Positions 1-9,133 of a stretch of DNA of 47,056 bases are shown here, one piece after another. Origin of the DNA: JBEBXQ01 sp040391535 (GTDB taxonomy: Bacteria > Bacteroidota > Bacteroidia > Cytophagales > Spirosomataceae); assembly GCA_040391535.1 (NCBI GenBank), contig JBEBXQ010000020.1, positions 1 through 47,056 of the forward strand. The letters run 5' to 3'. A program made the translations under genes and the position numbers. The notes under the pieces are model-generated. The model was not told the DNA's origin and ran no database searches. It saw nothing but the letters and a program-made list of their open reading frames with translations. Position 1 is the first letter of the stretch. The number at the start of each line of letters is the position of its first letter.

Positions 1-1094
1 ATATTATAGGAGGAGATACCGCGGCCCTTGGTATTCTTGATCCTGACAGACGAAGCACATTCGAACATTGTACTGATATAGCACTTCGCGCAGAAAAACA
101 CGGGTTTGCCAGTATTCTTCTGCCAACGGCTTATACTGTCGGCCAGGATGTGCTGACGTTTGCTGCCGGGCTTGCACCCAAAACGGAGCATATCAGTCTT
201 CTTGCCGCTATCCGTACGGGAGAGATACACCCACCCATGCTGGCACGTGCCCTTGCTTCTCTTGATCACATGCTGAAAGGAAGATTGATTCTGAATATTA
301 TTAATTCCGATCTGCCCGGACTGAAAGAGAATCCGGCGTTGCGTTATCAGCGATGCTCTGAAGTAATTGAAATTCTGAAACAGGCATGGACACAGGACCG
401 TATCAGTTATCAGGGGGAAATATATCAGTTTGATATGCCTGCGGATCCCGTCAGGCCCTATCAGCAGAACGGAGGGCCGTTGCTTTATTTTGGCGGAACT
501 TCTGACGGATCCAGGGAAGTTTGTGCCAAACACTGCGATGTGTTTTTAACCTGGCCCGAGGCGGAAGAAAGTATTGCTGCGACCATCGGGGATATGACAG
601 CCAGGGCGGCAAAGTATGGCAGAAAAATTGATTTCGGCCTACGGATTCATGTTATCGTAAGAGAAACGGAAGAAGAAGCGAGAGCCTATGCGAAAAAACT
701 GATGTCCGGATTTGATGAGCAAAGAGGGCTGGAAATCAGGAGCAGGGGAGAAGATTCACGGTCTTTAGGAGTACTCAGACAGGATCAGCTGCGGGAAACA
801 GCAGATGATGACGGGTATGTGGAAGATATACTGTGGACGCATATCGGAAAGGTGTTTTCTGGCTGCGGAGGTGGTCTGGTAGGTTCTCCTGAACAGATTC
901 TGAAAAAAATCAACCGGTATATGGATCTGGGGGTCCGTGCTTTTATATTCTCAGGATTTCCTCTTGAACAGGAATCTGATTATTTCGCAAGGCTTGTGTT
1001 ACCCCATTTACCTAATCAGTCGCTGTCGAGGTTGCAGGGGCGTATTCCCGAAAGTGAACCTGCCACTCCGTTAACCTATGGTGTATTACAATGA
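1..1094 (+). CDS. LLM-class flavin-dependent monooxygenase (SsuD-like), 5' end missing
   Basis: The reading frame is open from the left window edge (frame of base 3) to the TGA at 1092-1094, giving about 363 residues; the true start lies outside the window. The GTG at 150 is internal, because clear family sequence lies upstream of it (GGDTAALG, then DIALRAEKHGFASILLP). Family features are the bacterial luciferase-like TIM barrel with RLILNIINSD and the C-terminal GGLVGSPEQI followed by GVRAFIFSGFP, which match alkanesulfonate monooxygenase SsuD and relatives. Such enzymes use FMNH2 and O2, supplied by a partner reductase, to oxidise sulfonates or related compounds in the cytoplasm. The stop overlaps the next gene's start (ATGA), so the two are probably translationally coupled. 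The family is secure; the substrate is unknown, and no sulfonate ABC transporter is visible. Confidence 0.85.
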   Translation, partial: IIGGDTAALGILDPDRRSTFEHCTDIALRAEKHGFASILLPTAYTVGQDVLTFAAGLAPKTEHISLLAAIRTGEIHPPMLARALASLDHMLKGRLILNIINSDLPGLKENPALRYQRCSEVIEILKQAWTQDRISYQGEIYQFDMPADPVRPYQQNGGPLLYFGGTSDGSREVCAKHCDVFLTWPEAEESIAATIGDMTARAAKYGRKIDFGLRIHVIVRETEEEARAYAKKLMSGFDEQRGLEIRSRGEDSRSLGVLRQDQLRETADDDGYVEDILWTHIGKVFSGCGGGLVGSPEQILKKINRYMDLGVRAFIFSGFPLEQESDYFARLVLPHLPNQSLSRLQGRIPESEPATPLTYGVLQ

Positions 1095-2533
1095 GTAAAT
1101 TTCAGGAACAGGAGGAAGACAATACGCAAAAACGGGAGATTGGCCTGCTTGACGCAACATTGCTGGTGGCGGGTGGAATGATCGGGTCAGGAATCTTTAT
1201 TGTAAGTGCAGATATTGTCAGAAATGTTGGTTCGGTCGGCTGGTTGATCCTGGTGTGGCTGATCGGCGGTGGGATGACCTTAATTGCGGCATTGAGCTAT
1301 GGTGAACTGAGTGGCATGTATCCGAAGGCTGGCGGACAGTATGTCTATCTCCGGGAGGCCTATAACCCGCTGGTTGCGTTCTTATATGGCTGGAGCCTTT
1401 TTGCGGTTATTCAGACAGGCACTATCGCTGCTGTGGGTGTTTCATTTTCCAAATTTCTGGCTTATTTTCTTCCCTGGGCGAGCGAAGATCTCGTTTTTTT
1501 CAGCATAGGGAATTTTACGGTATCGCCTGCACAGGTGATAGGCATTGGCATTATTTTCTTTTTAACCTATGTCAATAAAAAGGGCGTAAAGGGAGGGAAG
1601 TATATTCAGACACTGTTTACTTCTACAAAAATTATCAGCATTATCGGGTTGATTATCTTTGGGTTCTGGTTTTTTCGTCAGGATGTTTGGGAACTGAACT
1701 GGTCAGCTGCTGCATGGGACCTGGGAAAAATTATGCCTGATGGTTCCGGAGTGAAAACACTGGGGCCGGCTGCTATTGGCGGAGCTATTGCTTCGGGCCT
1801 CGTAGGGGCAATCATGAGTTATGAAGCGTGGAACAATGTTACTTTTGTCGCCGGGGAAATCAAGAATCCCAGAAAGAATATCGGACTCAGCCTGTTGCTG
1901 GGAACGGGTATCGTGACACTGATTTATGTTTTACTGAATCTGATGTTCACCGCAGTTTTACCGCTGGATGAAATTGCTGCAGCAGATAAAGACCGGGTAG
2001 GGATCGCAGCTTCAGAAGTGATTTTCGGAAACAGCGGTACGGTTATTATTGCATTGCTGATACTGATCGCGACATTCGGTTGTAATAACGGATTAATTCT
2101 GGCAGGCGCCCGTGTGTATTACTCGATGGCAAAAGACGGGGTTTTCTTTAAAAAAACAGCCCGACTGAATAAGCATGCCGTACCGGAGTTTGCCTTATGG
2201 ATTCAGGCGGTTGTCGCCGGAGTGTTATGCCTAAGTGGTCGTTATGGTGATTTGCTTGACATGATTACATTCGTTGCAGTTATGTATTATGTACTTACCA
2301 TTGCAGGAATATTCATTCTGAGGAAGACACAACCCAACATTCCCCGACCGTACAAGGCTCCGCTATACCCGTTTTTACCTGCACTCTATATTGTACTGGG
2401 GCTGGCATTCTGCATTCTTTTAATCATTTATAAGCCACAGTTTACCTGGCCGGGTTTGTTGATTTCCCTGACAGGAATTCCGGTCTATTACTGGATGAGG
2501 CAACCGGAAAAAATAAAACCGGCCTATGATTAA
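1091..2533 (+). CDS. APC-family amino acid permease
   Basis: This is a 480-residue polytopic inner-membrane protein with about 12 hydrophobic segments. The N-terminus has the APC-superfamily signature GGMIGSGIFIVSA in TM1 (residues about 28-40), followed by LSYGELSGMYPKAGGQYVYL in TM2-3, the substrate-binding region of LAT/SteT-type transporters. The conserved FVAGEIKNPRKNI block lies mid-protein, and the tail resembles the amino acid/polyamine antiporter branch. It probably exchanges or imports a neutral or basic amino acid. The ATG overlaps the stop of the upstream flavin monooxygenase by 4 nt, so both sit in one transcript. A strong hairpin terminator follows. The family is certain; the substrate cannot be read from sequence. 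Confidence 0.9.
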   Translation: MSKFQEQEEDNTQKREIGLLDATLLVAGGMIGSGIFIVSADIVRNVGSVGWLILVWLIGGGMTLIAALSYGELSGMYPKAGGQYVYLREAYNPLVAFLYGWSLFAVIQTGTIAAVGVSFSKFLAYFLPWASEDLVFFSIGNFTVSPAQVIGIGIIFFLTYVNKKGVKGGKYIQTLFTSTKIISIIGLIIFGFWFFRQDVWELNWSAAAWDLGKIMPDGSGVKTLGPAAIGGAIASGLVGAIMSYEAWNNVTFVAGEIKNPRKNIGLSLLLGTGIVTLIYVLLNLMFTAVLPLDEIAAADKDRVGIAASEVIFGNSGTVIIALLILIATFGCNNGLILAGARVYYSMAKDGVFFKKTARLNKHAVPEFALWIQAVVAGVLCLSGRYGDLLDMITFVAVMYYVLTIAGIFILRKTQPNIPRPYKAPLYPFLPALYIVLGLAFCILLIIYKPQFTWPGLLISLTGIPVYYWMRQPEKIKPAYD

Positions 2534-2554
2534 TATCAGGATATAGAATCCCGT

Positions 2555-2595
2555 AAAATGCGGAGAAAATATTTAAATTTTTTCCGCATTTTTTT
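2555..2595 (+). terminator. Rho-independent terminator after the permease
   Basis: Arms aaaatgcggagaaaa and ttttttccgcatttt pair over 15 positions with one G-U, around a short AT loop, and are followed by a run of T. It lies 22 nt past the permease stop and closes the monooxygenase-permease operon. Confidence 0.85.
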
Positions 2596-2649
2596 ATAGG
2601 TTTCCAACCAAACGGATGTTCTGTAGCTCTATATCAGAAAGTCAAAGCT

Positions 2650-3066
2650 ATGAAAAATCTGTTATCTCTTACGTTAGTGTTTTTGCTTTTTTCCTGTGGC
2701 GAAAAGAGCATGCAACCAGTCAATGAGAAAATCATGGATCTGGCATCTGACCGCTCCGACTCTTTCAGAAGTATGGAAGGCAAAGTGACTTTGAAAGTAT
2801 TGAAAATTGAAGACAGCCGCTGTCCGAGTGATGTGATTTGTATCTGGGGTGGCGTTGCAGCAGTCTCTTTTGAAGTCAAAAGTGGCGGACATACTGCTAC
2901 AGGTAAAGTTTACTATCCTGAATACCCGGAAAACCTCTCGCAGGCAGAAGTGAAGCTGGGCAATCAGAAATTCAGAGTAACCTTAAAAGATGTGACGCCT
3001 TATCCCTGTCAAAGCTGTACCGGCCAACCTGAAAGTAAAGCTCAGCTGGAAGTTGAAACGATATGA
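2650..3066 (+). CDS. small lipoprotein with a DSRCP...CIWGG cysteine motif
   Basis: A 138-residue protein with a lipoprotein signal peptide (lipobox LLFSC, Cys at about residue 16). The mature part carries DSRCPSDVICIWGG, a motif I recall from small Bacteroidota lipoproteins of unknown function, and a second CQSC pair near the C-terminus. The four cysteines could form disulfides in the periplasm. It starts at an ATG about 55 nt after the upstream terminator, so it has its own transcription start. No function is assigned; the family is recognised only as hypothetical. Confidence 0.75.
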   Translation: MKNLLSLTLVFLLFSCGEKSMQPVNEKIMDLASDRSDSFRSMEGKVTLKVLKIEDSRCPSDVICIWGGVAAVSFEVKSGGHTATGKVYYPEYPENLSQAEVKLGNQKFRVTLKDVTPYPCQSCTGQPESKAQLEVETI

Positions 3067-3105
3067 TCTAATGCCTACCTTCGGGTGCGTAATTTAATCT
3101 GTCGT

Positions 3106-4221
3106 ATGCATATTCGTTTTATTTTCTTGTTGGTTATGGTTTTTGTTACTTCCTGTGGGCCCGGGTTCCGGTCGGATTCCTTACCGGATGAAATTGATCT
3201 CGTTTTGTCAAAACACTGGAAACCTGGCCAACCCGGACTCGCCGTTCTCGTATGGGAAGACGGGAAAATATTGAGTGAAAACTATATGGGTAAAACCGGA
3301 CAGGAGCCTGAAACATCCATTACCGGTTCCGGCGTTTTCAGAATGGCTTCAGTTTCAAAACAGTTTACCGCCATGGCGGTGCTGTTGCTTGAAAAAGAAG
3401 GAAAGCTGATACAGGATCATAAGTTGTCAGACTATTTTCCGGAACTTCCTGCTGTATGGGCGGGAAAGATCTCATTGACACATTTACTGACACATACTTC
3501 AGGGATTACGGATTATGAAACCCTGATGGGGAACACCGGAACTGAGCAAATACAGGATGAAGATATCCCGGCTTTACTTCAATCCGAGAGCGGCACCTAT
3601 TTCGAACCCGGAAGTGCATTCAGGTACAGCAATACCGCTTATTGTCTGCTTTCGCTGATTGTTGAAAAAGTGGCAGGTATTCCTTACCGGCAGTTTGTAA
3701 AACAGAAAATATTTACTCCTCTGGCCATGAACAATACCTTCATTTATGATGCTCAGCAACCACAGAAGGACAGGGTATTGGGTTTTTCCAAAGACATAGA
3801 AGGCAACGTGATCCCCGCCGACCAAAGTCAGACCAGCGCAACAAAAGGAGATGGATGTGTATATACTTCTGTGCATGATTACCTGAAATGGTATCTCGCG
3901 ATCAGGGACAATACGCTGGTTGATCTCGGTAAAAAGCTTGATGAAACCGGTTTCAGGTTTAAAGGAGAAAGAACGAAAGGATATGGAGCCGGATGGTTTT
4001 TTAATGTTGAAAACAATATCCGGGAGCTGACACATACAGGGTCTACAAGCGGTTTCAGTAATGTCGTTATTCAGGTTCCTGAGAAAGATCTGTTAATCCT
4101 GATGTTTTCCAATGTGGCCGGAAATCATAACATATTTAATGAACTGGACAAGGTGATCAGAGAGCATGTAGATTATCAATGGCAGCTGAACTGGGAGGAA
4201 ATGCATCATTTGACCAACTGA
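3106..4221 (+). CDS. serine hydrolase, class C beta-lactamase family lipoprotein
   Basis: This 371-residue protein starts at ATG 3106. An in-frame GTG at 3085 would add seven polar residues before an otherwise good lipoprotein signal (MHIRFIFLLVMV...TSC), so the ATG is preferred. The penicillin-binding fold motifs are all present: SVSK (nucleophile Ser82 and Lys85), YSN (174-176) and HTG (310-312). The family covers esterases, D-aminopeptidases, peptidoglycan-editing enzymes and AmpC-like enzymes. A membrane-anchored periplasmic esterase or peptidase is likelier than a true beta-lactamase, given the length and the HTG in place of KTG. It is followed by a bidirectional terminator shared with the convergent gene. 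Confidence 0.88.
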   Translation: MHIRFIFLLVMVFVTSCGPGFRSDSLPDEIDLVLSKHWKPGQPGLAVLVWEDGKILSENYMGKTGQEPETSITGSGVFRMASVSKQFTAMAVLLLEKEGKLIQDHKLSDYFPELPAVWAGKISLTHLLTHTSGITDYETLMGNTGTEQIQDEDIPALLQSESGTYFEPGSAFRYSNTAYCLLSLIVEKVAGIPYRQFVKQKIFTPLAMNNTFIYDAQQPQKDRVLGFSKDIEGNVIPADQSQTSATKGDGCVYTSVHDYLKWYLAIRDNTLVDLGKKLDETGFRFKGERTKGYGAGWFFNVENNIRELTHTGSTSGFSNVVIQVPEKDLLILMFSNVAGNHNIFNELDKVIREHVDYQWQLNWEEMHHLTN

Positions 4222-4230
4222 CCGGCACTA

Positions 4231-4259
4231 AAAAAGCCACCCGGTAAAGGTGGCTTTTT
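4231..4259. terminator. bidirectional terminator between convergent genes
   Basis: A perfect 11-bp stem (aaaaagccacc / ggtggcttttt) with a 7-nt loop has A-tract and T-tract flanks, so it can act in both directions. It lies between the serine hydrolase stop (4221) and the minus-strand stop at 4273. Confidence 0.85.
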
Positions 4260-4272
4260 GTATGGAATTTTG

Positions 4273-4995
4273 TTATCTGTTGTCCCGCAAATCTTTCCGG
4301 CTCAGATTCTCTTTCGGTGTAGCACCCAGTTCTTTCCGCCATTCTTCTTTTTGTTTCAGATCGCCTTTTTTGACAGATTTGATAAAATTAGCCCAGGCAA
4401 AAGGATTGAGGAAAGGCATGGTAGTGGCAAACCCCCTGTTTGCCATGGATTCTCTTCCGAACATATACTGATCCATGGTATGCCTGAAGTTGGTTTGGGC
4501 GTTATTGCCGACAAAAGCAGTCATTCTGTTAATATAATCAGGATCCATACTTTTGGCAATCGCATCATAATCGTCCTGGTCAGGAAGCTGTAATTCGAGG
4601 AAAGCCTTTTTAAACTCTTCTTCAGTCGAGTAGGGATAAATTACCACCGGCTCCAGCATATTAATGCTCTCGCGCATCGCCACTACCGCCGAATACGATT
4701 CTTCATTCAGCTTCTTTGGTATAATGTGATACTGCGTTTTATAACCCGTATAGCTGAATACCACGCTGTCTCCCGGAAAAACCGGAATCGCAAAATAACC
4801 GGTTTCTGAAGCCAGGGTACCTTTCCCGGCTCTTGGTATGAGAATAGTTGTATTGGGAAGTCGTTCAGCGGTGGTTCCGTCGACAACCACACCCGTAAAT
4901 ATGATTGCCTTGCGTTCGCCCTGTGCCGTTGCGGTTTGGGAAAAGCCCCATCCGGTCAGCAGTATTCCGATAAATGTTAATATTCGCAAGTTCAT
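4273..4995 (-). CDS. secreted carboxypeptidase-regulatory-like domain protein
   Basis: A 240-residue protein with a Sec signal peptide (ending about residue 24, TATA|QG). Residues about 32-110 form a CarboxypepD_reg-like beta-sandwich: FTGVVVDGTTAERLPNTTI, then GTLASETGYFAIPVFPGD and VVFSYTGYKTQ. This is the module that opens many SusC/TonB-dependent receptors and stands alone in Bacteroidota periplasmic proteins. The C-terminal 120 residues, rich in charged and aromatic residues, match nothing I recognise. It lies downstream of cdsA on the same strand, 89 nt away, and may be read from the same transcript. Function is unknown; periplasmic or outer-membrane-associated is the likely location. 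Confidence 0.75.
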   Translation of the reverse strand: MNLRILTFIGILLTGWGFSQTATAQGERKAIIFTGVVVDGTTAERLPNTTILIPRAGKGTLASETGYFAIPVFPGDSVVFSYTGYKTQYHIIPKKLNEESYSAVVAMRESINMLEPVVIYPYSTEEEFKKAFLELQLPDQDDYDAIAKSMDPDYINRMTAFVGNNAQTNFRHTMDQYMFGRESMANRGFATTMPFLNPFAWANFIKSVKKGDLKQKEEWRKELGATPKENLSRKDLRDNR

Positions 4996-5084
4996 TCTTT
5001 TCAGTTTCGATCAGGTAAATTTAGGTATATCAATTCACTGGAAATGTTAAAAAGTATTAAATATTGATCTTTTTAAAGAAATTT

Positions 5085-5921
5085 TCAGGAAAATAACTTC
5101 AAAAAAGTAATAATAAACGGTGCTGCCAGCAGCAATCCGTCAAAGCGATCCAGAAAACCTCCGTGCCCTGGAATGCTGTTTCCGGAGTCTTTTATGGAAA
5201 TGCTCCTTTTGAATAAAGATTCCACCAGATCACCATATGTACCTACTACTACAATTATCGCGCCAATGCAATACCATTCCCATGGCTGGAAAGTTGTAAA
5301 ATACTTTCCAAGGAAAAAAGCAACAATAGCTGCGAATGCCGCCCCACCTATGGCCCCTTCCCACGATTTCTTAGGTGAAATACGGAGAAAAAGCTTTCGC
5401 TTGCCATATCTTGACCCGGCAAAATATCCGCCAATATCAGAAGCCCACAATAAAAATAAACTACCCAGAATTATTTCATAATTATAAAATCCTTCCCTGA
5501 GTGCCATAACTACCATTAAAGAAAACGGTAATGCTACATAAATAATGCCCAGAAATGTAAAAGCAATATTCATAAAAGGCTTCAGGTCGTTTCGTTTATA
5601 AAGTTTGATGAAATAAATCATCGTTAACAGCGGACATATAATAAAGTAATTTTCCGCCGAAATAATATTCTTTTCAATCAGATAGGTAAGGATGATCAGC
5701 AATACTCCGCAGATGGTTCCATAACTTGTTAAAGGCTGATTACCGTCCAACCCTAATAATTTGTAAAACTCAAGCTGTGTCATCGCACCAATGGTACAGA
5801 TCAGCAGCATAAAGGTAAAATCACTGTATAAAATGGCACTCAAAATAATAGAAACTCCTATCAGAGCGGTAATTACTCTTTGCTGGAGGTTATTGAGGCT
5901 TTCAAATCTACGCCTCCTCAT
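5085..5921 (-). CDS. cdsA: phosphatidate cytidylyltransferase (CDP-diglyceride synthase)
   Basis: This enzyme makes CDP-diacylglycerol from phosphatidic acid and CTP, the entry point to phospholipid synthesis in the inner membrane. The 278-residue protein has about 8 membrane segments, the family blocks SPKKSWEGAIGG and the complete CdsA signature KRSISIKDSG...PGHGGFLDRFDG near the C-terminus, with its metal-binding Asp/His. The start overlaps the end of the DUF2007 gene by 14 nt, indicating coupling. The order CPBP protease, DUF2007, cdsA is one I recall from other Bacteroidota. Confidence 0.96.
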   Translation of the reverse strand: MRRRRFESLNNLQQRVITALIGVSIILSAILYSDFTFMLLICTIGAMTQLEFYKLLGLDGNQPLTSYGTICGVLLIILTYLIEKNIISAENYFIICPLLTMIYFIKLYKRNDLKPFMNIAFTFLGIIYVALPFSLMVVMALREGFYNYEIILGSLFLLWASDIGGYFAGSRYGKRKLFLRISPKKSWEGAIGGAAFAAIVAFFLGKYFTTFQPWEWYCIGAIIVVVGTYGDLVESLFKRSISIKDSGNSIPGHGGFLDRFDGLLLAAPFIITFLKLFS

Positions 5922-6111
5922 TCTTTAAAATCGTTTTAGCCGCTTCTGATACTTCTTTAGGAACATATACTTCACAATAACCCAGCACGAAACTGCTCGT
6001 CTGCTTATTGAGAACCACTGCCTGAATATCGTTTCTTTCAAGTAAATCCTTTACCTGTTCAGCTCGTATAACCTGATTGGTTTCAAATACCTTATCCCAG
6101 TTTTCTAACAT
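5908..6111 (-). CDS. DUF2007 small protein
   Basis: A 67-residue soluble protein fitting the DUF2007 family (putative signal-transducing protein): an N-terminal FETNQVIRAEQVKDLLER helix, then a strand with QAVVLNKQTSSF and the ending YVPKEVSEAAKTIL, a ferredoxin-like small fold. It starts at ATG 6111, and its stop (TAG 5908-5910) lies inside the cdsA start region. It sits between a CPBP protease and cdsA in one operon. Its biochemical role is unknown. Confidence 0.85.
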   Translation of the reverse strand: MLENWDKVFETNQVIRAEQVKDLLERNDIQAVVLNKQTSSFVLGYCEVYVPKEVSEAAKTILKNEEA

Positions 6112-6147
6112 AATGATGATGTGTTTAACAGACTAAAGGTTGCATAA

Positions 6148-7131
6148 TTAGTCCCTGATGTTTTTAAAATTTTTCTGTTCAATGGGTTCCGTCTTTAAAT
6201 TACGGCCTCCACGTAGTGTATAAATCAATATACCGGTTACGATCACAGATAACACGCACATGCTCCATGACGCCGCTTCCATTTCATTGACATTTTCTTT
6301 TATATATCCTGTGTTATAGAGGTAATACAGACTCACTGTAAACGCATTGTTAACAAAATGCGCAAGTATTGCGAATGAAATATTACCTGTCCAATAGTAA
6401 ATATAACCAAATAAAGCACCTAACAAAACTCTGGGTAAAAAACCATAGAACTGAAAATGAATAGTACTGAAAATAATAGCTGCTATCCATATCGCAAGAT
6501 GCGGGTTGGTCCATGTACGCATAAATATCCGCTGAATGATTCCACGGAAAAGAATTTCCTCACCCACAGCAGCTACTATGGCAATCACAAACAAGGCTAC
6601 TATCAGATGAGGTACATCGGTGAAACTAACCAGAAATTCGGTTAGCTTTCCAAGCCGCAGCTCTTGCTGAAGCATCCAGGATTCAAGCCCCGATAAGAAC
6701 TCAGGGAGTTTCATGTTTTTATTCCATTCGATAATCCTGCTGTTAAGTGGTATAACACTCAATGCAAGGAGTGCCGATATGATCCACGCAGATGGAGCCG
6801 GTGCAGTGCGGAAAGTAAACCAGCTAATATTTTTTCTCAGGATCCATCTTACAAACACCAATGCCGGAATCAGATAGGTACTGATATGGGTCAGCCCTTG
6901 CAGCAGCATCAGTAGCCCCCAGCCGTCAGGCACCTGCTCAGGTGTGATAAACAGCAACCGGAGAGACTCAACAGGGGAATCTGTGGTCTTTGATAAGATA
7001 AAAAAAGCAATTGCCGAGGAAATCAGATTTCCAGCGACCATGCCAATCATAATAAAACCGGTAAGCACCAGGAAACTTCTCCAGGCTGAGGCAGCAACGT
7101 GCGTTGTTGATTGGTAGGGCATTTGTAACAT
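6148..7131 (-). CDS. CPBP family intramembrane glutamic endopeptidase
   Basis: A 327-residue polytopic protein from ATG 7131; the longer frame would need a TTG at 7161 and is less likely. The CAAX-protease/Abi (CPBP) motifs are clear: GEEILFRG with the catalytic Glu pair (191-192), FSTIHF with His225, and AHFVNNAF with His258 and Asn261. Members range from Rce1-like prenyl-protein proteases to bacteriocin-immunity and housekeeping proteins; the substrate here is unknown. It is probably the first gene of the CPBP-DUF2007-cdsA operon, with 36 nt to the next gene. Confidence 0.9.
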   Translation of the reverse strand: MLQMPYQSTTHVAASAWRSFLVLTGFIMIGMVAGNLISSAIAFFILSKTTDSPVESLRLLFITPEQVPDGWGLLMLLQGLTHISTYLIPALVFVRWILRKNISWFTFRTAPAPSAWIISALLALSVIPLNSRIIEWNKNMKLPEFLSGLESWMLQQELRLGKLTEFLVSFTDVPHLIVALFVIAIVAAVGEEILFRGIIQRIFMRTWTNPHLAIWIAAIIFSTIHFQFYGFLPRVLLGALFGYIYYWTGNISFAILAHFVNNAFTVSLYYLYNTGYIKENVNEMEAASWSMCVLSVIVTGILIYTLRGGRNLKTEPIEQKNFKNIRD

Positions 7132-7242
7132 AATTCCTGTAAATTTACAGTTTAATTTCAATAATTATCAAATAAGAAGCAGTATGTATGTGGCGTTTTC
7201 AGGGTTTATTGCTGAATTTCAGTTGCATGTAGAATTTGAATA

Positions 7243-8244
7243 ATGGTCAGAATCGGAACAATAGAACTAGGAGAATTCCCTCTTTTGCTGGCACCAATGG
7301 AAGATGTCAGCGATCCGCCTTTCCGTGCTGTATGCAAAGAAAACGGCGCGGATTTAATGTATACCGAATTCATTTCTTCGGAAGGGTTGATCAGGGATGC
7401 GGCTAAAAGTGTACAGAAACTGGATATTTTTGAATATGAAAGGCCTATCGGTATTCAGCTTTTCGGCAGTGACATTGAAACCATGCGTGCCTGTGCAGAA
7501 ATAGCAGCCAAAGCGGGCCCGGACCTGATTGACATTAACTACGGATGTCCGGTGAAAAATGTAGCCTGTAAAGGAGCCGGTGCTGCTTTATTACAGGATA
7601 TCCCTAAAATGGTGGCCATGACAAAAGCCGTTGTGGATGCCACCAGCTTACCTGTAACGGTGAAAACCCGGCTTGGGTGGGACGAATCAACCAAAAATAT
7701 AGAAGAAGTAGCAGAGCGGCTGCAGGATATAGGTATCCAGGCATTGACAGTTCATGGACGCACGCGTGTGCAGATGTATAAGGGAGAAGCCGACTGGCGC
7801 CTGATTGCCCGTGTGAAGGAAAATCCGCGTATCAGAATACCGGTTTTCGGTAATGGTGATATTGATACGCCTGAAAAAGCCCTTGAATACCGCAACAGGT
7901 ATGGCGTGGACGGGATTATGATTGGCAGAGCTTCGATAGGCAATCCGTGGATTTTTAATGAAATAAAGCATTTTCTGGAGACTGGTGAAAAATTGGTACC
8001 TCCGTCAATTGAGCAACGGGTTTCTGCATGCCGCAGACATCTTTTGTTTTCGATTCAGTGGAAAGGCCCTGTAGTAGGGATCTTTGAAATGAGGCGGCAC
8101 TATACTAATTATTTTAAGGGGCTGAATAATTTTAAACCATACCGGATGAGAATGGTGGAGAGTCAGTCGGTCGATGAAATCAATGGAATTCTGTCTGAAA
8201 TTTCAGATATATACCGGCATAGTACACCTGAACTTGCAATTTAA
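7243..8244 (+). CDS. dusB: tRNA-dihydrouridine synthase B
   Basis: This FMN enzyme reduces uridine to dihydrouridine in the tRNA D-loop, using NADPH. The 333-residue protein has the whole Dus pattern: LLLAPMEDVSDPPFR at the N-terminus, NYGCPVKNV with the catalytic Cys102, VTVKTRLGWDE, TVHGRTR, FGNGDI and GIMIGRASIGNPW for phosphate binding. The length and the C-terminal helical domain fit DusB rather than DusA or DusC. It is divergent from the CPBP operon, with about 110 nt between starts, and is followed by pyrH about 150 nt downstream, which has its own promoter. Confidence 0.95.
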   Translation: MVRIGTIELGEFPLLLAPMEDVSDPPFRAVCKENGADLMYTEFISSEGLIRDAAKSVQKLDIFEYERPIGIQLFGSDIETMRACAEIAAKAGPDLIDINYGCPVKNVACKGAGAALLQDIPKMVAMTKAVVDATSLPVTVKTRLGWDESTKNIEEVAERLQDIGIQALTVHGRTRVQMYKGEADWRLIARVKENPRIRIPVFGNGDIDTPEKALEYRNRYGVDGIMIGRASIGNPWIFNEIKHFLETGEKLVPPSIEQRVSACRRHLLFSIQWKGPVVGIFEMRRHYTNYFKGLNNFKPYRMRMVESQSVDEINGILSEISDIYRHSTPELAI

Positions 8245-8333
8245 CCGGGGTAATAAGGAAGTCTCAGGATCATTTAAACGAGCTGTTACCGGTAGATGAT
8301 GTAGCCATATCTCAAACAAGATTTTATAATTTG

Positions 8334-8365
8334 TTGTAAAATATTGAAATGTAGGCTTATTTTTG
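8334..8365 (+). promoter_or_regulatory. Bacteroidota-type promoter for pyrH-frr
   Basis: TTG at 8334-8336 and TATTTTTG at 8358-8365 are separated by 21 nt. They match the sigma-ABfr consensus TTG-N17-23-TAnnTTTG. Transcription would start near 8372, about 20 nt before the ATG at 8392, which also argues against the upstream TTG start at 8344. Confidence 0.7.
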
Positions 8366-8391
8366 CGGCAGCAAATTTATCTACATTCATC

Positions 8392-9111
8392 ATGCCGAAT
8401 TCCAAATACAAAAGGATCTTATTAAAATTGAGTGGTGAAGCCTTGAATGGCGGCGACAAAGCACAGGTTATTGATTTTAACATCCTGGATCAATATGCAG
8501 TTGAAATCAAAAAAATAGTAGATATAGGTATTGAAGTCGCGATAGTGATTGGAGGCGGCAATATTTTCAGAGGCGCTTCTGTGGAAAAATCGGGTATTGA
8601 CCGTGTTCAGGGGGATCATATGGGTATGCTGGCTACGGTAATTAACGGGATGGCTATCCAGAGTGCGCTTGAAAAGCATGGAATATTCACCAGACTGATG
8701 TCTGCCATTAATATGGAACAGGTTTGTGAGCCGCTGATCAGAAGAAGAGCCATGCGTCATCTTGAAAAAGGACGTGTCGTTATTTTCGGAGCAGGTACCG
8801 GTAACCCTTATTTTACAACCGATACTACTGCCAGTCTGAGAGCTATTGAAATTGAAGCGGATATTGTGCTGAAAGGAACCCGTGTGGATGGTATTTATAC
8901 GGCTGATCCGGAGAAAGATGCAACTGCAGAAAAGTACCAGCATCTGACTTTTGATGAAGCATTGGCAAAAAATCTTAAAATCATGGATCTGACAGCCTTT
9001 ACGCTATGTAAAGAGAATAATCTGCCGATACTTGTTTTTGATATGAATAAAGAAGGAAACCTGCTTGACCTGGTTAACGGGGCAGATGTAGGGACATTAG
9101 TAAGTAATTAA
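8392..9111 (+). CDS. pyrH: UMP kinase
   Basis: This cytoplasmic kinase phosphorylates UMP to UDP in pyrimidine nucleotide synthesis. The 239-residue protein shows the amino-acid-kinase family motifs: LLKLSGEALNG for ATP phosphate binding, VIGGGNIFRG, the UMP-binding DHMGMLATVINGMA, and GTGNPYFTTDTTASLRA followed by VLKGTRVDGIYTADP. The start is set at ATG 8392, since the longer frame begins inside the promoter. frr follows after 22 nt, the widely conserved pyrH-frr arrangement. Confidence 0.97.
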   Translation: MPNSKYKRILLKLSGEALNGGDKAQVIDFNILDQYAVEIKKIVDIGIEVAIVIGGGNIFRGASVEKSGIDRVQGDHMGMLATVINGMAIQSALEKHGIFTRLMSAINMEQVCEPLIRRRAMRHLEKGRVVIFGAGTGNPYFTTDTTASLRAIEIEADIVLKGTRVDGIYTADPEKDATAEKYQHLTFDEALAKNLKIMDLTAFTLCKENNLPILVFDMNKEGNLLDLVNGADVGTLVSN

Positions 9112-9133
9112 CAGCAACTATACTGAGTAAATC

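Noticed and set aside
7219..7243. TAGAATTTG near the dusB start as a -7 element
   Set aside because: The spacing within the box is one base too long and it ends only a few bases before the ATG, so no leader would remain.
8344..8391. Extended start of pyrH at TTG 8344
   Set aside because: The extension lies within the promoter elements, and family members begin close to the KYKRILLKLSGE segment.
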